Source of the DNA: Epsilonproteobacteria bacterium tcs-49
GTDB taxonomy: Bacteria; Campylobacterota; Campylobacteria; Campylobacterales; Sulfurovaceae
DNA: 64,000 bases
Direction of reading: 5' to 3'
NCBI GenBank assembly: GCA_002049495.1
Contig: LLYS01000009.1
Location: 1-64,000 of the forward strand
Shown here: piece after piece, positions 9,508-21,307 of the stretch
Numbering within the stretch: position 1 is the first letter of the stretch
Layout: each line of letters opens with the position of its first letter
Position numbers and translations under genes: made by a program
The notes under the pieces: generated by a model
Told to the model about the DNA's origin: nothing
What the model saw: the letters and a program-made list of their open reading frames with translations, nothing else
Database searches by the model: none

Positions 9508-10771
9508 CGCCGCCTCTCTCCCCGTAATACCAGGCGAGGGAGAGACCGAGGAAAAACCCAAAGAGCAGCTTGATACTGAAAAAGAAAAAGATATCCCCCG
9601 AGAAACCGGCGAAAAATACCACAAGCATGGAAGCGGCCGTGACAAAGCGCAGCTGCATATCCAGAAGCCGCTGTCGTAACAGGCTGTAAAAAAGTCCCAG
9701 ATACAAAAGCAGTCCGACCGCCCCGTTTGCCACAAGCATTTCGATATAAGCGTTGTGCAGCCTTCCGTGTTTGCGAAAGTTTTTTACCTTGTAGGGAAAC
9801 TCGTGAAGGGCCGTTTTTTTAACGTAGCGCTCCTTGTCGCCTATCCCCGTACCGAAAAGAAGGTTGTCCGGATTGATTAGGTAGGGGGCGATGTAGTACG
9901 CGGCGATCCTCGTCCCGACGCTGCTTTGAAAGTTTTTCTCCGTGACCACTTTCGCGACATCTTTGTAAAGCAGGTTGACCCTTTTCTCAAAGGTCGCGTT
10001 CAGCCCGTACGCGGCTAAAAAAACCACCGCTACGCTCCCCAGGGCGATGAAAAGGTAGCGGAGGTAGTGGCGCAGGAAAAGAACGCTCAACAGTGCGGAG
10101 CTGCCAAGCAGAGCCGCCTGTCCCGTCCGTCCGCTTGTGCTGAAAAGCAGGATCGTCAAGGCGCTAAAAGCCAAAAAAGCCATAACGCGCAAAGGGAGCT
10201 TTTTCTGCGTAAAGGTATAGTAGGCACCGAGTAAAACGCCCAGGGCGAGAAAGGTGCTGTAGGGGATATGGGAACTTTGAAAGGGGATCGGGTTTTGCGG
10301 AGAGCTTTTGGGGCTTACGGGGCTGTGGACGCTCCACCATTCAAACATGATACCGTACGAGATCGCCGCGTTGACCGCCATGGAGAGTAGAAAAAGCACG
10401 ATAGCGGGTTTGACGTAGCGTTTTTCCAAGGCGGTTGCGATGATCAAAGCGGGGAGAAGAAAGTAGTAAAGGTAGTTTTTGATATAAAAGCCGCTCTCTC
10501 CGTAAAAGTTGCCGGGGTAGGGATCGCTCCACAGATAGGAAAGAAAGATCAAAGTGCTGAGCGCGCATAGAATCTGAAAGGGCCGGCTGCTTTTAAGAAG
10601 GAAAACGGCGCGTTTATAATCCAGTGAAAGCACCCACAAAAACAGCATCAGCGTTACGACCTTTTTATTGTGCATATAGCTAAAGGGCAGGGAAAATGCA
10701 AAGTATAAAATGACGAAGTTAAGTGAAATTCGCGCGTAACGCTGTATAATTAAAAATCTTTCTTGTAGCAT
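9464..10771 (-). CDS. O-antigen ligase/polymerase-like (WaaL/Wzy) membrane protein
   Basis: A 435-residue polytopic protein with about ten to twelve hydrophobic segments and a large external loop near residues 255-330. The loop ends in the family signature FGTGIGDKERYV ... RLHNAYIEMLVANGAVGLLLYLGLFY; the His in RLHNAYIE is the hallmark of the Wzy_C (O-antigen ligase) domain. Such proteins join undecaprenyl-linked glycan to lipid A core, to another repeat unit, or to a protein acceptor. It is the only gene of the polysaccharide block on the minus strand and would be transcribed from its own promoter in the gap shared with rdgB. Ligase and polymerase cannot be distinguished by eye. Confidence 0.85.
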   Translation of the reverse strand: MLQERFLIIQRYARISLNFVILYFAFSLPFSYMHNKKVVTLMLFLWVLSLDYKRAVFLLKSSRPFQILCALSTLIFLSYLWSDPYPGNFYGESGFYIKNYLYYFLLPALIIATALEKRYVKPAIVLFLLSMAVNAAISYGIMFEWWSVHSPVSPKSSPQNPIPFQSSHIPYSTFLALGVLLGAYYTFTQKKLPLRVMAFLAFSALTILLFSTSGRTGQAALLGSSALLSVLFLRHYLRYLFIALGSVAVVFLAAYGLNATFEKRVNLLYKDVAKVVTEKNFQSSVGTRIAAYYIAPYLINPDNLLFGTGIGDKERYVKKTALHEFPYKVKNFRKHGRLHNAYIEMLVANGAVGLLLYLGLFYSLLRQRLLDMQLRFVTAASMLVVFFAGFSGDIFFFFSIKLLFGFFLGLSLAWYYGERGGVKPQTAYKGETSAL

Positions 10772-10798
10772 ATGGTTTCCGTCCTTTCAGGATGAAAA

Positions 10799-10804
10799 AT
10801 TATA
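10799..10804 (-). promoter_or_regulatory. Candidate -10 box for the ligase-like gene
   Basis: On the minus strand the sequence reads GCTATAATTT, a perfect TATAAT 28 bases upstream of the gene's ATG. No clear -35 is present, as is usual in Campylobacterota. The 79-base gap to rdgB is divergent. Confidence 0.5.
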
Positions 10805-10850
10805 GCTAAGTAAATATATAAATCCAGTTAAAGATAAAGGAAACAGCCCC

Positions 10851-11441
10851 ATGAAGATCGTACTTGCCACTTCCAACAAGGGAAAGGTCAGAGAGTTAAA
10901 GGCGATGTTTGGCGACCGGGAAGTCGTAGCCTACAGCGACCTAATCGAACCTTTTGAAATCGTTGAGGACGGTACCACGTTTCAGCAAAACGCACTCATA
11001 AAAGCCCGCGCGGTAGCCGATGCCCTGGACGATCCCGAAGCGATTGTCCTTGCCGACGACAGCGGGATCAGCGTCCCGGCGTTGGGAAACGAACCGGGGA
11101 TCTACAGCGCCCGCTACGCGGGAAAAGGCGCCGATGACAAACAGAACCTGCAAGCGCTTATCGACAAGTTGAAAAGCCGCGCTCTTACGCAGACGCCGGC
11201 GTATTACACAGCAGCGATCGCTCTGGTGGCCGGTTCGCAGGAACATACCGTCCATGGGTGGATGCACGGGGAGGTGATCGACCAGGCCCGGGGAGACAAC
11301 GGGTTTGGGTATGATCCCATGTTTATTCCCGAAGGTTTCGACAAGACTTTGGGGGAGTTGAAGGAGGAAGTAAAAGAGGGACTCTCCCACCGCCACAAAG
11401 CCATAGCGCTGATCAAACCGATAATAGGACTTTATCTATGA
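10851..11441 (+). CDS. rdgB: XTP/dITP diphosphatase (Ham1/RdgB)
   Basis: RdgB hydrolyses dITP, dXTP and ITP to monophosphates and so keeps deaminated purines out of DNA and RNA. The 196-residue protein begins with the family signature [14 protein letters not shown] and continues with [24 protein letters not shown] near residue 67, which contains the catalytic Asp, and [14 protein letters not shown] near residue 145. The C-terminal SHRHKA block closes the active site. Length and motifs are standard. The start ATG follows AAAGGAAACAGCCCC. Its stop overlaps the next gene by four bases. Confidence 0.95.
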   Translation: MKIVLATSNKGKVRELKAMFGDREVVAYSDLIEPFEIVEDGTTFQQNALIKARAVADALDDPEAIVLADDSGISVPALGNEPGIYSARYAGKGADDKQNLQALIDKLKSRALTQTPAYYTAAIALVAGSQEHTVHGWMHGEVIDQARGDNGFGYDPMFIPEGFDKTLGELKEEVKEGLSHRHKAIALIKPIIGLYL

Positions 11442-13237
11442 AAGAGCAGTTTTTACAGGATTTGCAAGGGGTCTACGACCGGATAACGGAGGTTAACGAA
11501 AGTTACCATGAGTGGTTCAAACTCCTCGAAAACCCCGAACATGAAGCCGGAAAGGTCATCGAACCGCTTTTGGAAAAGATCAATCTTCCCCTGAGCAAAG
11601 AGAACAAGATGGCGATGCTAACGCGCGTGATCAACCTGCGTGACGACAGTCTGGATCAAGTGATGAAAAAGCAGGGGTTCAGCCGGGAAAAGATGGTGGA
11701 GAAAAAGGAGTTGATCTACAACGAAGTCAGCAAACTGCATATGCAAAAGCATCGACAACTGCTGGAGTGGATCGATGAACAAAAGCTGCTGACCCCCTTT
11801 TACCGTACCTTGCTGCACGGGGTCCACAGCGTAGGCGTGGCGATGTCCAATTGGCAAAGCAGCTGGACCGCGGCGATTATCAACGGCGTGAACAAGGAGC
11901 TGTTGGAACTGTTTAACGGCGATGAGCAAAAGGTGCATGAGCTGCTGCACGAACAGGATCTTTTTGATTATTGCGACGGAGAGAGGGCCGATCGCTGCTA
12001 CTCCATTTTAGAGGGCAAAGACGGCAGTTACCGTAAGGTCGCTTACGCCAAAGCCTTTGAGCGGGAAGTGACGCAGTCGGTGATGGCGCTGGAAAGTACG
12101 CTTGAAAATCTTGAACTTCTTGAAGATGAAGTATTCGGTCAAAAGCGGCAGTGGCTGGAATACTTAAGGGCGATAAAAACCGCCCTGGAACATACCGAAC
12201 CCGATGAATTGGTGGATTACTGGGCGGAAGTCGACAGAAAATGGATGGCGATCACCACTCCGCTGCAGATAGGCCACCCCCTGGAATACTACGAAGACCA
12301 TTTCAGAAAAGCGGTGGCGCTGGAGTGGGATCTGCGTATTCTCAACCCCGCTTTGCAAAACGACGATACGCTGCAAAACCGGATCAAAAAGATGGCACTG
12401 GAGATGGTTGACAATGACACGGTGCGGCGAAACTGTGCCCAGATCGATCGGGTGCAGCTTTATATCGGTCAGCCCGCCCTCTACTACGGGGCGGAGTTTA
12501 ACGGTCTTTTTTCCGCGCAGGTCGTTCCCAACGATGAACGGGTTTCCCAAGAGTACGGCAAAAAGATTTTCGCTTTTGCGGATTTTGTGCTGCAGGCGCA
12601 GCGGGCCAAGCCAACGCTGAAAATCACCTATGAGCTGCTCGGTCAAGGGTTTATCGACCGTAAAAACGATCTTTTGCACAACAAGCCGCAGCTGTGGCAC
12701 GAGATCTACAATATCACTACCATAGGCCATGAATACGGTCACGTTCTGTGGCTTGATAGCGATACCGAATCCAAAATGAACGCAAGCGGACAGTTTAAAA
12801 ATATCGAAGAGTTTAAAGCCACCTGCGGCGGGATCGTCACCTTCTTTGCCAATGAAAAGGAGGAGCTCAAAGAGCGCATTATCGACGATACGGTCGGACG
12901 GGCAGTCGGGTTGATGGCGTGGAGAGAGGTGGATGAGGTGCGTCCCTATTACTGCGAAGGCTTGATCCACCTGCAGCTGCTGTTTGAATCCAAGGTGCTG
13001 CGCTTTGACGGTGAAAAGCTCGTGATCGATTATGAAAAGTATGAACAGATGAAGATGTCTTATCTCCAGACGTACCGCATGCTTGCCGAACACTACTTGG
13101 CAAAACGGGATGCGGGAGAGTTTTTGAAAGGGTATGTGGATTTTAAGGGGGGACATACGCCCGTAAATAAGGAAGTTTCCTCCTTTGTGGATTACCATTG
13201 GCAGCGTTACCTTGAATGCGGTCAGCAAACCCTGTAA
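11438..13237 (+). CDS. ciaB: CiaB-family protein with HEXXH zinc-metallopeptidase motif
   Basis: A 599-residue soluble, mainly helical protein without a signal peptide. I recognise it as the Campylobacterota family annotated as invasion protein CiaB on length, lineage and sequence style; this rests on memory. Residues near 430 read [11 protein letters not shown], a HEXXH zinc site, followed about 25 residues later by [11 protein letters not shown], which looks like the third-ligand/Glu helix of gluzincin peptidases (dipeptidyl-peptidase III uses a related pair). This supports a cytosolic peptidase rather than a dedicated effector. It overlaps rdgB by four bases, a housekeeping context. The C. 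jejuni protein is described as secreted through the flagellar export apparatus; nothing here tests that. Confidence 0.72.
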   Translation: MKEQFLQDLQGVYDRITEVNESYHEWFKLLENPEHEAGKVIEPLLEKINLPLSKENKMAMLTRVINLRDDSLDQVMKKQGFSREKMVEKKELIYNEVSKLHMQKHRQLLEWIDEQKLLTPFYRTLLHGVHSVGVAMSNWQSSWTAAIINGVNKELLELFNGDEQKVHELLHEQDLFDYCDGERADRCYSILEGKDGSYRKVAYAKAFEREVTQSVMALESTLENLELLEDEVFGQKRQWLEYLRAIKTALEHTEPDELVDYWAEVDRKWMAITTPLQIGHPLEYYEDHFRKAVALEWDLRILNPALQNDDTLQNRIKKMALEMVDNDTVRRNCAQIDRVQLYIGQPALYYGAEFNGLFSAQVVPNDERVSQEYGKKIFAFADFVLQAQRAKPTLKITYELLGQGFIDRKNDLLHNKPQLWHEIYNITTIGHEYGHVLWLDSDTESKMNASGQFKNIEEFKATCGGIVTFFANEKEELKERIIDDTVGRAVGLMAWREVDEVRPYYCEGLIHLQLLFESKVLRFDGEKLVIDYEKYEQMKMSYLQTYRMLAEHYLAKRDAGEFLKGYVDFKGGHTPVNKEVSSFVDYHWQRYLECGQQTL

Positions 13238-13276
13238 AGAATGTGAAATTTATGTGAAATCTAACGGGAATTAGGT

Positions 13277-13282
13277 TACAAT
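13277..13282 (+). promoter_or_regulatory. Candidate -10 box for the chemoreceptor gene
   Basis: TACAAT lies 34 bases before the GTG start, in the 78-base gap after the ciaB-like gene, within GGTTACAATAGC. It is a sigma-70 type match without an obvious -35. Confidence 0.4.
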
Positions 13283-13315
13283 AGCGTAAAGGCAGCATTA
13301 CAAGAAGGAGAAGAA

Positions 13316-15268
13316 GTGGCTTTTAAAGATTGGTCTCTAATGAAAAAGTTTATCTCCATAACCGCGTTTATCTCGGTTGTGGGATTGTTGGTATCGTTTC
13401 TATATCTGGACAGGGAAGCGGAAAGTATCCAAAAGGATGTGGTCAAAGAGGAGGAGATCGCGCTTAATACGCTGATGGAGGAGAGTCTGGACAGTAAAAA
13501 AAATATCGGGCTCACCAATGCTTTGAGTATCGCGAGTTCGGGCAAGATCAAAGAGGCGTTGCGCCAAAACGACAGATCTATCGTGATCGAACAGCTTCAA
13601 ACCATCGCGAAAACCTTTAAGGATAATACCCAGTTTCAAAACGTCAAGATCCACGTGCACACGGCGGATGTGAAATCCTTCGTACGCGGATGGAAACTGG
13701 ACAAATACGGCGACGACCTGTCGGGATTCCGCAATACGATTTTGAAAGTCAAACAATCAAAAGAACCCGTAACGGCGTTTGAAGTAGGGCGTGCAGGGTT
13801 GACGTTGCGGGCGATTGCTCCCATTATGGACGGTGACGAGTACCTGGGGTCGGTTGAATTTATTCAGGGGCTAAACTCCGTGGCAAAGCTTTTTACACGC
13901 TCCAAAAAAGAGTTTTTGTTCTTTATCGACAATGAGTATATGGATATCAGCGCCACCGACAGTGCCCTGAAAGCCCACAACTATACCCTGTCGCTCAAAA
14001 CATACGACAAACCCTTTTTCAACTATTTCAAAACGATCGATATCAAACCCCTATTGTCGCAAAAACATTTGGAAACCGACGAGTACCTGATGACGGCGAT
14101 GCCGATCAAAGATGTGACCGGAAGCGTCGTCGGACTTGCCGTAGCGGCGGAAAAAACGTCGCAGGTGGAAAAAGCGGTGCGCCACTCCAAGGAGTTGATC
14201 GTCGGGATTATGATCCTTTTTGTTGTTCTTATCATAGCGCTGCTTGTGGCGAATATGCTGATCAACAACTACTTCGTCATCCGTCCGGTGAAAAAACTTG
14301 AAGCGATGGCGGAGGACCTTTCCAGCGGCGACGGGGATTTGACCAAGCGGCTGCACTTTAAATCAAAAGATGAGATCGGTCGGGTCAGTGAATCGATCAA
14401 TACGTTTATCGAAAAGATCCAGCTGCTTATCAGTGAAGCAAAGGTTTCCTCTTCGGAAAACGCATCCATCTCCAGCGAACTCTCCTCTACAACCGTCAGT
14501 ATCGGCAGAGATACCCAGAATCAAGCTAAAATCGTTTCTGAAACCACCAGTGAAGGGGAGCGGCTCAAGTCGGAGTCTGAACGCTCCGTAGAGGAAGCCA
14601 AGCGCAGTGTCGAAGATACCGTCAATGCCAATAACACCCTAGAAGACGCAAAAACCCAGATCACGTCGCTTTCCACGTCGGTGCAAGACAGCGCACACGT
14701 GGAAACGGAGTTGGCGGACAAGCTAAACCAGCTCAGCCACGACGTAGAACAGGTCAAGGATGTTCTTACCATCATCGGTGATATCGCCGATCAGACCAAT
14801 CTGCTCGCACTCAACGCCGCCATCGAAGCGGCCCGTGCGGGAGAACACGGCAGAGGCTTTGCCGTCGTTGCCGACGAGGTACGAAAACTTGCGGAGCGAA
14901 CGCAAAAGTCCTTGACCGAGATTAACGCAACGATCAACGTGGTCGTACAATCGGTTATCGACGCCAGCGGCCAGATGAACCAAAACTCCGAATCCATCCA
15001 AAAGCTCAGCGACGTGGCACTGGAGGTAGAAAGCAAGATCGAAGACACCTCTTTGGTGATGCAAAAGGCGACGGACTTGGCAAACAACAGCGTCAAAGAG
15101 TATCTGGAAAACGCCAAAAAAGTGGATATGATCGTTCACAAAATAGAAGAGATCAACAAGCACTCCAAATCCAGTCAAAAGCGTGTGGAAGAGATCTCCG
15201 AAGCCAGCCGGCACCTGGACAAACATACCGAAGATCTGGATACGCAGCTTAACCAATTTAGAACCTAA
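13316..15268 (+). CDS. Methyl-accepting chemotaxis protein with dCache_3-type sensor
   Basis: A 650-residue transmembrane chemoreceptor. GTG 13316 follows AGAAGGAG with good spacing and is preferred over the in-frame ATG at 13340. A first membrane helix (about residues 11-31) leads to a periplasmic sensor of some 255 residues. Its [18 protein letters not shown] stretch is typical of double-Cache type 3 domains. A second helix near residues 295-318 is followed by HAMP and a cytoplasmic coiled coil. The signalling tip [19 protein letters not shown] near residue 490 is fully conserved and contacts CheA and CheW. There is no C-terminal CheR/CheB tether. The ligand is unknown; no neighbouring gene suggests one. 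Confidence 0.92.
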   Translation: MAFKDWSLMKKFISITAFISVVGLLVSFLYLDREAESIQKDVVKEEEIALNTLMEESLDSKKNIGLTNALSIASSGKIKEALRQNDRSIVIEQLQTIAKTFKDNTQFQNVKIHVHTADVKSFVRGWKLDKYGDDLSGFRNTILKVKQSKEPVTAFEVGRAGLTLRAIAPIMDGDEYLGSVEFIQGLNSVAKLFTRSKKEFLFFIDNEYMDISATDSALKAHNYTLSLKTYDKPFFNYFKTIDIKPLLSQKHLETDEYLMTAMPIKDVTGSVVGLAVAAEKTSQVEKAVRHSKELIVGIMILFVVLIIALLVANMLINNYFVIRPVKKLEAMAEDLSSGDGDLTKRLHFKSKDEIGRVSESINTFIEKIQLLISEAKVSSSENASISSELSSTTVSIGRDTQNQAKIVSETTSEGERLKSESERSVEEAKRSVEDTVNANNTLEDAKTQITSLSTSVQDSAHVETELADKLNQLSHDVEQVKDVLTIIGDIADQTNLLALNAAIEAARAGEHGRGFAVVADEVRKLAERTQKSLTEINATINVVVQSVIDASGQMNQNSESIQKLSDVALEVESKIEDTSLVMQKATDLANNSVKEYLENAKKVDMIVHKIEEINKHSKSSQKRVEEISEASRHLDKHTEDLDTQLNQFRT

Positions 15269-15275
15269 AACAGGG

Positions 15276-15303
15276 AGCCCGGGCATCTGTCTCGGGCTTT
15301 AAT
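15276..15303 (+). terminator. Rho-independent terminator after the chemoreceptor
   Basis: AGCCCG at 15276-15281 pairs with CGGGCT at 15293-15298 around an 11-base loop and is followed by TTTAA. It lies eight bases after the chemoreceptor stop codon. Confidence 0.7.
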
Positions 15304-15314
15304 GCAACTTTTGA

Positions 15315-15320
15315 TATAAT
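15315..15320 (+). promoter_or_regulatory. Candidate -10 box for the aminotransferase-purA operon
   Basis: TTGATATAATAAAAG contains a perfect TATAAT 29 bases upstream of the aminotransferase ATG and directly after the terminator above. Confidence 0.6.
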
Positions 15321-15349
15321 AAAAGCAAAAAGTAATCATAAGGACTTAT

Positions 15350-16458
15350 ATGCTTTTATTTACCCCCGGTCCCACTCCGGTTTTGGAAGATGTCCGCTTG
15401 GCGATGGCGGAACCCACCCTTCACCACAGAACCCCGGAATTTGAAGCAATTTTCAAACAAACACGCGAGAGACTTTTCAAACTGTTTAATATGGAGGAAG
15501 TCCTCATGCTTGCCAGCAGCGGTACGGGTGCCATGGAAGCGGCCGTGATCAATCTGTGCAGACAAAAAGCGCTGGTTATCAACGCCGGCAAGTTCGGCGC
15601 GCGTTTCGGTCAAATCGCCAAAGCCCACGGCAAAGAGTTGGTGGAACTTGGCTATGAGTGGAACACCCCCGCGGACGTAGAACAGGTCAAAGCGGTACTG
15701 GAAGAACACGGCGATATCGACGCGATCTTTATGCAGGTGTGCGAAAGCGCGGGCGGACTGCGCCACCCCGTAGAGGAGATAGCCGCACTGGCCAAAGCCC
15801 ACAACCGTGAAATCTCCATGGTTGCTGACGGTATCACCGCCGTGGGAGTGGAAAAGATCGATACAAAAGATATAGACTGTCTGATTACGGGAAGCCAAAA
15901 AGCGCTCATGCTGCCCCCCGGGCTTGCGATGATGGGGCTAAGCAGCGCAGCCGTAGAAAAGATCGGCGAGGGTGCGGGATACTATTTCAACCTCGCTTCA
16001 GAGATTAAAAAGCAGCAAAAAAACACCACCGCGTATACGGCGGCGACGACGCTTATTATCGGTTTGAACAAGATGCTGGAAAAGGTCGAAGCGATGGGGT
16101 ATGACAAGCTGTATGAGGAAACGGCGCTACGCGGGCGCGCCGTCGGGGAGGCGCTAAAGGCGATAGGATTAAAAATCTATCCGCAAAACCCCGCACCGGC
16201 GATGACGACGATCATCACCGACCACGCCGAAGCGGTACGGAAACTGCTCAAGACAAAATACGGCGTAAATATCGCCGGCGGGCAGGATCACCTCAAAGGC
16301 AAAATTTTTCGTATCAATCAGATGGGGCTGATTGCGCAAAACGAGTTGGCGTGGGTCGTCGACAGTATCGAAAAAGCGCTGGACGAGCTGGGGGTACGCA
16401 GCTACGACGGCAGTGCCAACGCCGCTTTTAACACAACCTTTTTTCAGTTAGGACGCGC

Positions 16459-16462
<4 letters not shown>
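15350..16462 (+). CDS. Class V aminotransferase (alanine-glyoxylate / serine-pyruvate type)
   Basis: A 370-residue PLP enzyme of the small class V aminotransferase group. LLFTPGPTPVLEDVR opens the protein, HHRTPEFEAIF and SSGTGAMEAAVINL bind substrate and phosphate, and the PLP lysine is in ITGSQKALMLPPGL near residue 187. VADGITAVG near residue 160 is the strand ending in the PLP-contacting Asp. Relatives use alanine, serine or aspartate with glyoxylate, pyruvate or phosphohydroxypyruvate. The neighbouring genes are involved in histidine-like and purine functions and do not fix the substrate. Its stop overlaps the next start. Confidence 0.85.
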
Positions 16463-18571
<2,109 letters not shown>

Positions 18572-18580
18572 GGAGCGGGA

Positions 18581-19006
18581 ATGAAATGGATTGAAACGCT
18601 GGTAAAGATCCGCAAAGAGAGCGTAGATTCTTTAGAGCGGGAAGTGGCGCTGCATAACGCGCGGCTTTCCCGGGCGCAATCCGTTTTATCCACTCTTCGG
18701 GAGGATTACCGCCATATTCAGATCCCCCAAAGCAGCAACGGAGCGATGCTCGGTCAGGTTTCTTTGCAGCGCAAATTCGCGCAAAACGCGATCAAAGAGC
18801 AGGAACAAAAACTTTTTGCCCTGCAGCAAAAGCTTGCCCATGCGAAGGAGGCGCTGCAAGAAGCCAACAAGGAGTTGGAACAGGCGAAATTTATCGAAGC
18901 GGATCACGTCAAGAAGGAGCTGCAGCAGCAAAAGCGCCGGGAGCAGCGCTTTTTGGACGAGATCTCTTCACAGCGATTTTATATCAATCAAAGGGAAGAC
19001 GGGTGA
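18581..19006 (+). CDS. FliJ-like coiled-coil protein
   Basis: A 141-residue, almost entirely helical, Gln- and Lys-rich protein with heptad patterns from residue 10 to the end. ATG 18581 follows AAGGAG with ideal spacing, ten bases after purA. Length, the N-terminal WIETLVKIRKESVDSLER and lack of signal peptide fit the FliJ group, a soluble stalk-like subunit of the flagellar type III ATPase complex that escorts chaperones. The gene after it is motE, which supports a flagellar role. Coiled-coil proteins give weak family matches, so FliJ is a best estimate. Confidence 0.6.
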   Translation: MKWIETLVKIRKESVDSLEREVALHNARLSRAQSVLSTLREDYRHIQIPQSSNGAMLGQVSLQRKFAQNAIKEQEQKLFALQQKLAHAKEALQEANKELEQAKFIEADHVKKELQQQKRREQRFLDEISSQRFYINQREDG

Positions 19007-19494
19007 GAAAGATCTATTTTTTAGCGGCGGTTCCCGCCCTGGTGTTCGGGCAGGTTGATTGCAACAAAGTATTTGAACAAAGAAAGGCGGAGTTGCAGTA
19101 TGAGCTTGAACGCATCGACGAACAGAAACAATCCCTTGAAGCACTCCGCAGCGCGACCCAGTCGATCCTGGATAAGAAGGAGCAAAAGCTCAAGCAGCAG
19201 CAAGCCGATCTCAATGCGACGAAATCGCAGATTGAAAAGGAGAAAAAGCAGATCGAGGAGCTTGTGAAAAAAAACGAGCAACTCCTTGAGAGTATTGAAA
19301 AGGCGAAGATGGACAAGGTGTCGCAAACCTACGCCAAAATGAAAGCCAAATCCGCCGCGGAGATTTTGAACAATATGGATACGGAGGAGGTGGTGGCGAT
19401 CCTGAAAACCCTCAAACCCAAAACGGTGGGAAAAATCTTTTCGAAGATGGAACCGCAAAAGGCCAGCGAAGTCACCAAAGCGCTGAGCGAATAG
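19003..19494 (+). CDS. motE: MotE-family periplasmic flagellar accessory protein
   Basis: A 163-residue exported protein from GTG 19003, overlapping the FliJ-like gene by four bases. The first 16-17 residues (KIYFLAAVPALVFGQV) act as a signal. A long coiled coil follows (about residues 25-105), and the C-terminus from AKSAAEILNNMDTEEVVAIL matches the MgtE N-terminal-like helical repeat that defines MotE (MotC chaperone-like) proteins. In C. jejuni the equivalent gene beside purA (Cj1496c, as I recall) encodes a glycoprotein affecting invasion and colonisation. A role in stator assembly or periplasmic scaffolding is likely. Confidence 0.75.
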   Translation: MRKIYFLAAVPALVFGQVDCNKVFEQRKAELQYELERIDEQKQSLEALRSATQSILDKKEQKLKQQQADLNATKSQIEKEKKQIEELVKKNEQLLESIEKAKMDKVSQTYAKMKAKSAAEILNNMDTEEVVAILKTLKPKTVGKIFSKMEPQKASEVTKALSE

Positions 19495-19555
19495 GGTTTT
19501 TACGGAGACGAAACATCTTAGAGGTGCCCTTATTTAGTATTAATTAATAGTTAGA

Positions 19556-19561
19556 TACAAT
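19556..19561 (+). promoter_or_regulatory. Candidate -10 box for DUF507-carA-upp
   Basis: AGATACAATAC gives TACAAT 27 bases before the DUF507 ATG in an AT-rich 94-base gap after motE. No terminator hairpin is obvious in the gap, so read-through from purA is possible. Confidence 0.4.
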
Positions 19562-19588
19562 ACAGAAAAATATATTTAAAGGTTGTGT

Positions 19589-20143
19589 ATGAGACTTCAT
19601 ATGCCACATGCACCGTATGTTGCAAATAAGATTTCAATAGATTTAGCAAACACTCCCTACGTGGCGCTGACCAAGGGACGGGATCCGGTTCGTGAAATTG
19701 CGCAGGGATTGATAGAGGAAAATATCAAAAAGGAGCGTGCTTTAGAGGAGCGTGTGGAAGAGTTACTCGAAGAAAATATCGACGAGATCGAGTTTGTCAA
19801 CGCGGATGAGCGGCAACTGTTTTGGATGATAAAGAAAAAGATGGCCGACGAGTTTGGCGTAATTTTAAATTATGAAGATCGTTACAACGATTTGGCGCAC
19901 ACCATTTTAGACAGTATCTACGACCAATACCTTATCGAGTTCGATACCAACGAAAACAAGGTGAAAAACGTCATCTACAGATCCATCGAAGGGTATATCA
20001 AAAGTTTTGAACAGATCGAGGATACGGTTTTGGAGAAGATGAGCCACTATAAGCGTGAACTTATCCCCGGGACCGAAGAGTATAACCTGATCTTTGAAAA
20101 ACTCTATGAAGAGGAGTTGACAAGACGCGGCTTCTTGTCATAA
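19589..20143 (+). CDS. DUF507 family protein
   Basis: A 184-residue soluble protein. ATG 19589 lies six bases after AAAGG and gives the family-like N-terminus MRLHMPHAPYVANKI; an in-frame TTG six bases earlier is less likely. The protein has two similar helical halves, each ending in a region with DLAHTILDSIYDQYLIEFD or LIFEKLYEEELTRRGFLS character. DUF507 proteins are conserved in several phyla and have no established function; some species split the two halves into separate genes. Its place just before carA is shared with C. jejuni (Cj1495c-carA, from memory), so cotranscription with pyrimidine/arginine synthesis is ancestral. Confidence 0.85.
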   Translation: MRLHMPHAPYVANKISIDLANTPYVALTKGRDPVREIAQGLIEENIKKERALEERVEELLEENIDEIEFVNADERQLFWMIKKKMADEFGVILNYEDRYNDLAHTILDSIYDQYLIEFDTNENKVKNVIYRSIEGYIKSFEQIEDTVLEKMSHYKRELIPGTEEYNLIFEKLYEEELTRRGFLS

Positions 20144-20173
20144 AGCGTGTATGCAGTAAAAGGAGAAAAGTCA

Positions 20174-21307
20174 GTGAAAAAAGTACACCTTTATTTTGAA
20201 AACGGAACATATCTTACCGCCAACGCCTTTGGCAGCAGCGGAACGAGCGTCGGGGAGGTGGTGTTTAATACTTCCATGACAGGTTATCAGGAGATCGCGA
20301 CCGATCCCAGCTACGCGGGGCAGTTTGTCACCTTTACCATGCCCGAGATCGGCAACGTGGGAGCAAACCCCCAGGATAACGAAAGCCCTTCGGCACACTG
20401 CAAGGGCGTGATCGTACGCGCCTATCAGGACCGTCCCTCAAACTTCCGCTCCCAGGAGAGTTTTGACGAACTGCTTAAGCGCCACGGCGTGATCGGAATC
20501 AAAGATATCGATACGAGGTTCATTACCAAAATGCTTCGCAGGGAGGGGGCTATGATGATGGTCGCTTCTACCGAAATCAGCGATAAGGAGGAGTTGCGAA
20601 AGATTCTTCAAAGCAGCCCCAGAATCGAAGAGATCGATTATATCAAAGATCTCAGTACCAAAACGGTCTATACCCACGCCCACGGGACCTATGATGCGAA
20701 AGTATTTGAGTACAAGCAGCCAAAGGAGGATCGGAAAAAGATCGTCGCGATCGATTTCGGCGTCAAGCGAAACATCCTTAACGAGTTGACCGAAGCGGGC
20801 TTTGAAGTGGAAGTCGTGCCCTTTGATACCCAAGCGCAATCGCTGATCAAACGCTTTGAGAACAGTGAGATCGAGGGGGTGTTTTTAAGTAACGGCCCCG
20901 GTGATCCCCTGATTTTGAAAGATGTGCACGCTTTGATCAAGGAGCTCATCGCCGCTAAAATCCCGATGTTTGGTATCTGCCTGGGACATCAGCTGCTTAG
21001 CATCTCCCACGGACGTGATACCTACAAACTCAAATTCGGTCACCACGGCGGGAACCATCCGGTCAAAAACCAGGAAACCGGACGGGTAGAGATCACGGCT
21101 CAGAATCACAACTACAACGTTCCCGAGTCGATCACCGAGATAGCGACGGTGACGCATAAAAACCTCTTTGACGGCACCATCGAAGGGGTGCGCTACAACG
21201 ACGCGCCCATCATGTCGGTACAGCACCACCCCGAAAGCTCCCCGGGACCTTTGGAAAGCAAATATATCTTCCGCGCTTTCGCAAAGATGATCGACGCACG
21301 GAAGTGA
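20174..21307 (+). CDS. carA: Carbamoyl-phosphate synthase small subunit
   Basis: CarA is the glutaminase subunit that delivers ammonia to CarB for carbamoyl phosphate synthesis. GTG 20174 follows AGGAG by eight bases and gives the normal N-terminus (377 residues). The N-terminal domain contains VGEVVFNTSMTGYQEIATDPSYAGQ; the class I amidotransferase half has the oxyanion strand LSNGPGDP, the nucleophile Cys in MFGICLGHQLL near residue 263, and the His/Glu pair in VQHHPESSPGP near residue 350. All catalytic residues are present. carB is not in the window, consistent with the unlinked carA and carB common in this phylum. Confidence 0.96.
   Translation: MKKVHLYFENGTYLTANAFGSSGTSVGEVVFNTSMTGYQEIATDPSYAGQFVTFTMPEIGNVGANPQDNESPSAHCKGVIVRAYQDRPSNFRSQESFDELLKRHGVIGIKDIDTRFITKMLRREGAMMMVASTEISDKEELRKILQSSPRIEEIDYIKDLSTKTVYTHAHGTYDAKVFEYKQPKEDRKKIVAIDFGVKRNILNELTEAGFEVEVVPFDTQAQSLIKRFENSEIEGVFLSNGPGDPLILKDVHALIKELIAAKIPMFGICLGHQLLSISHGRDTYKLKFGHHGGNHPVKNQETGRVEITAQNHNYNVPESITEIATVTHKNLFDGTIEGVRYNDAPIMSVQHHPESSPGPLESKYIFRAFAKMIDARK

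Noticed and set aside
12164-13228. A 354-codon minus-strand frame opposite the ciaB-like gene
   Set aside because: It lies wholly within a conserved gene on the other strand and shows only mirrored codon composition.
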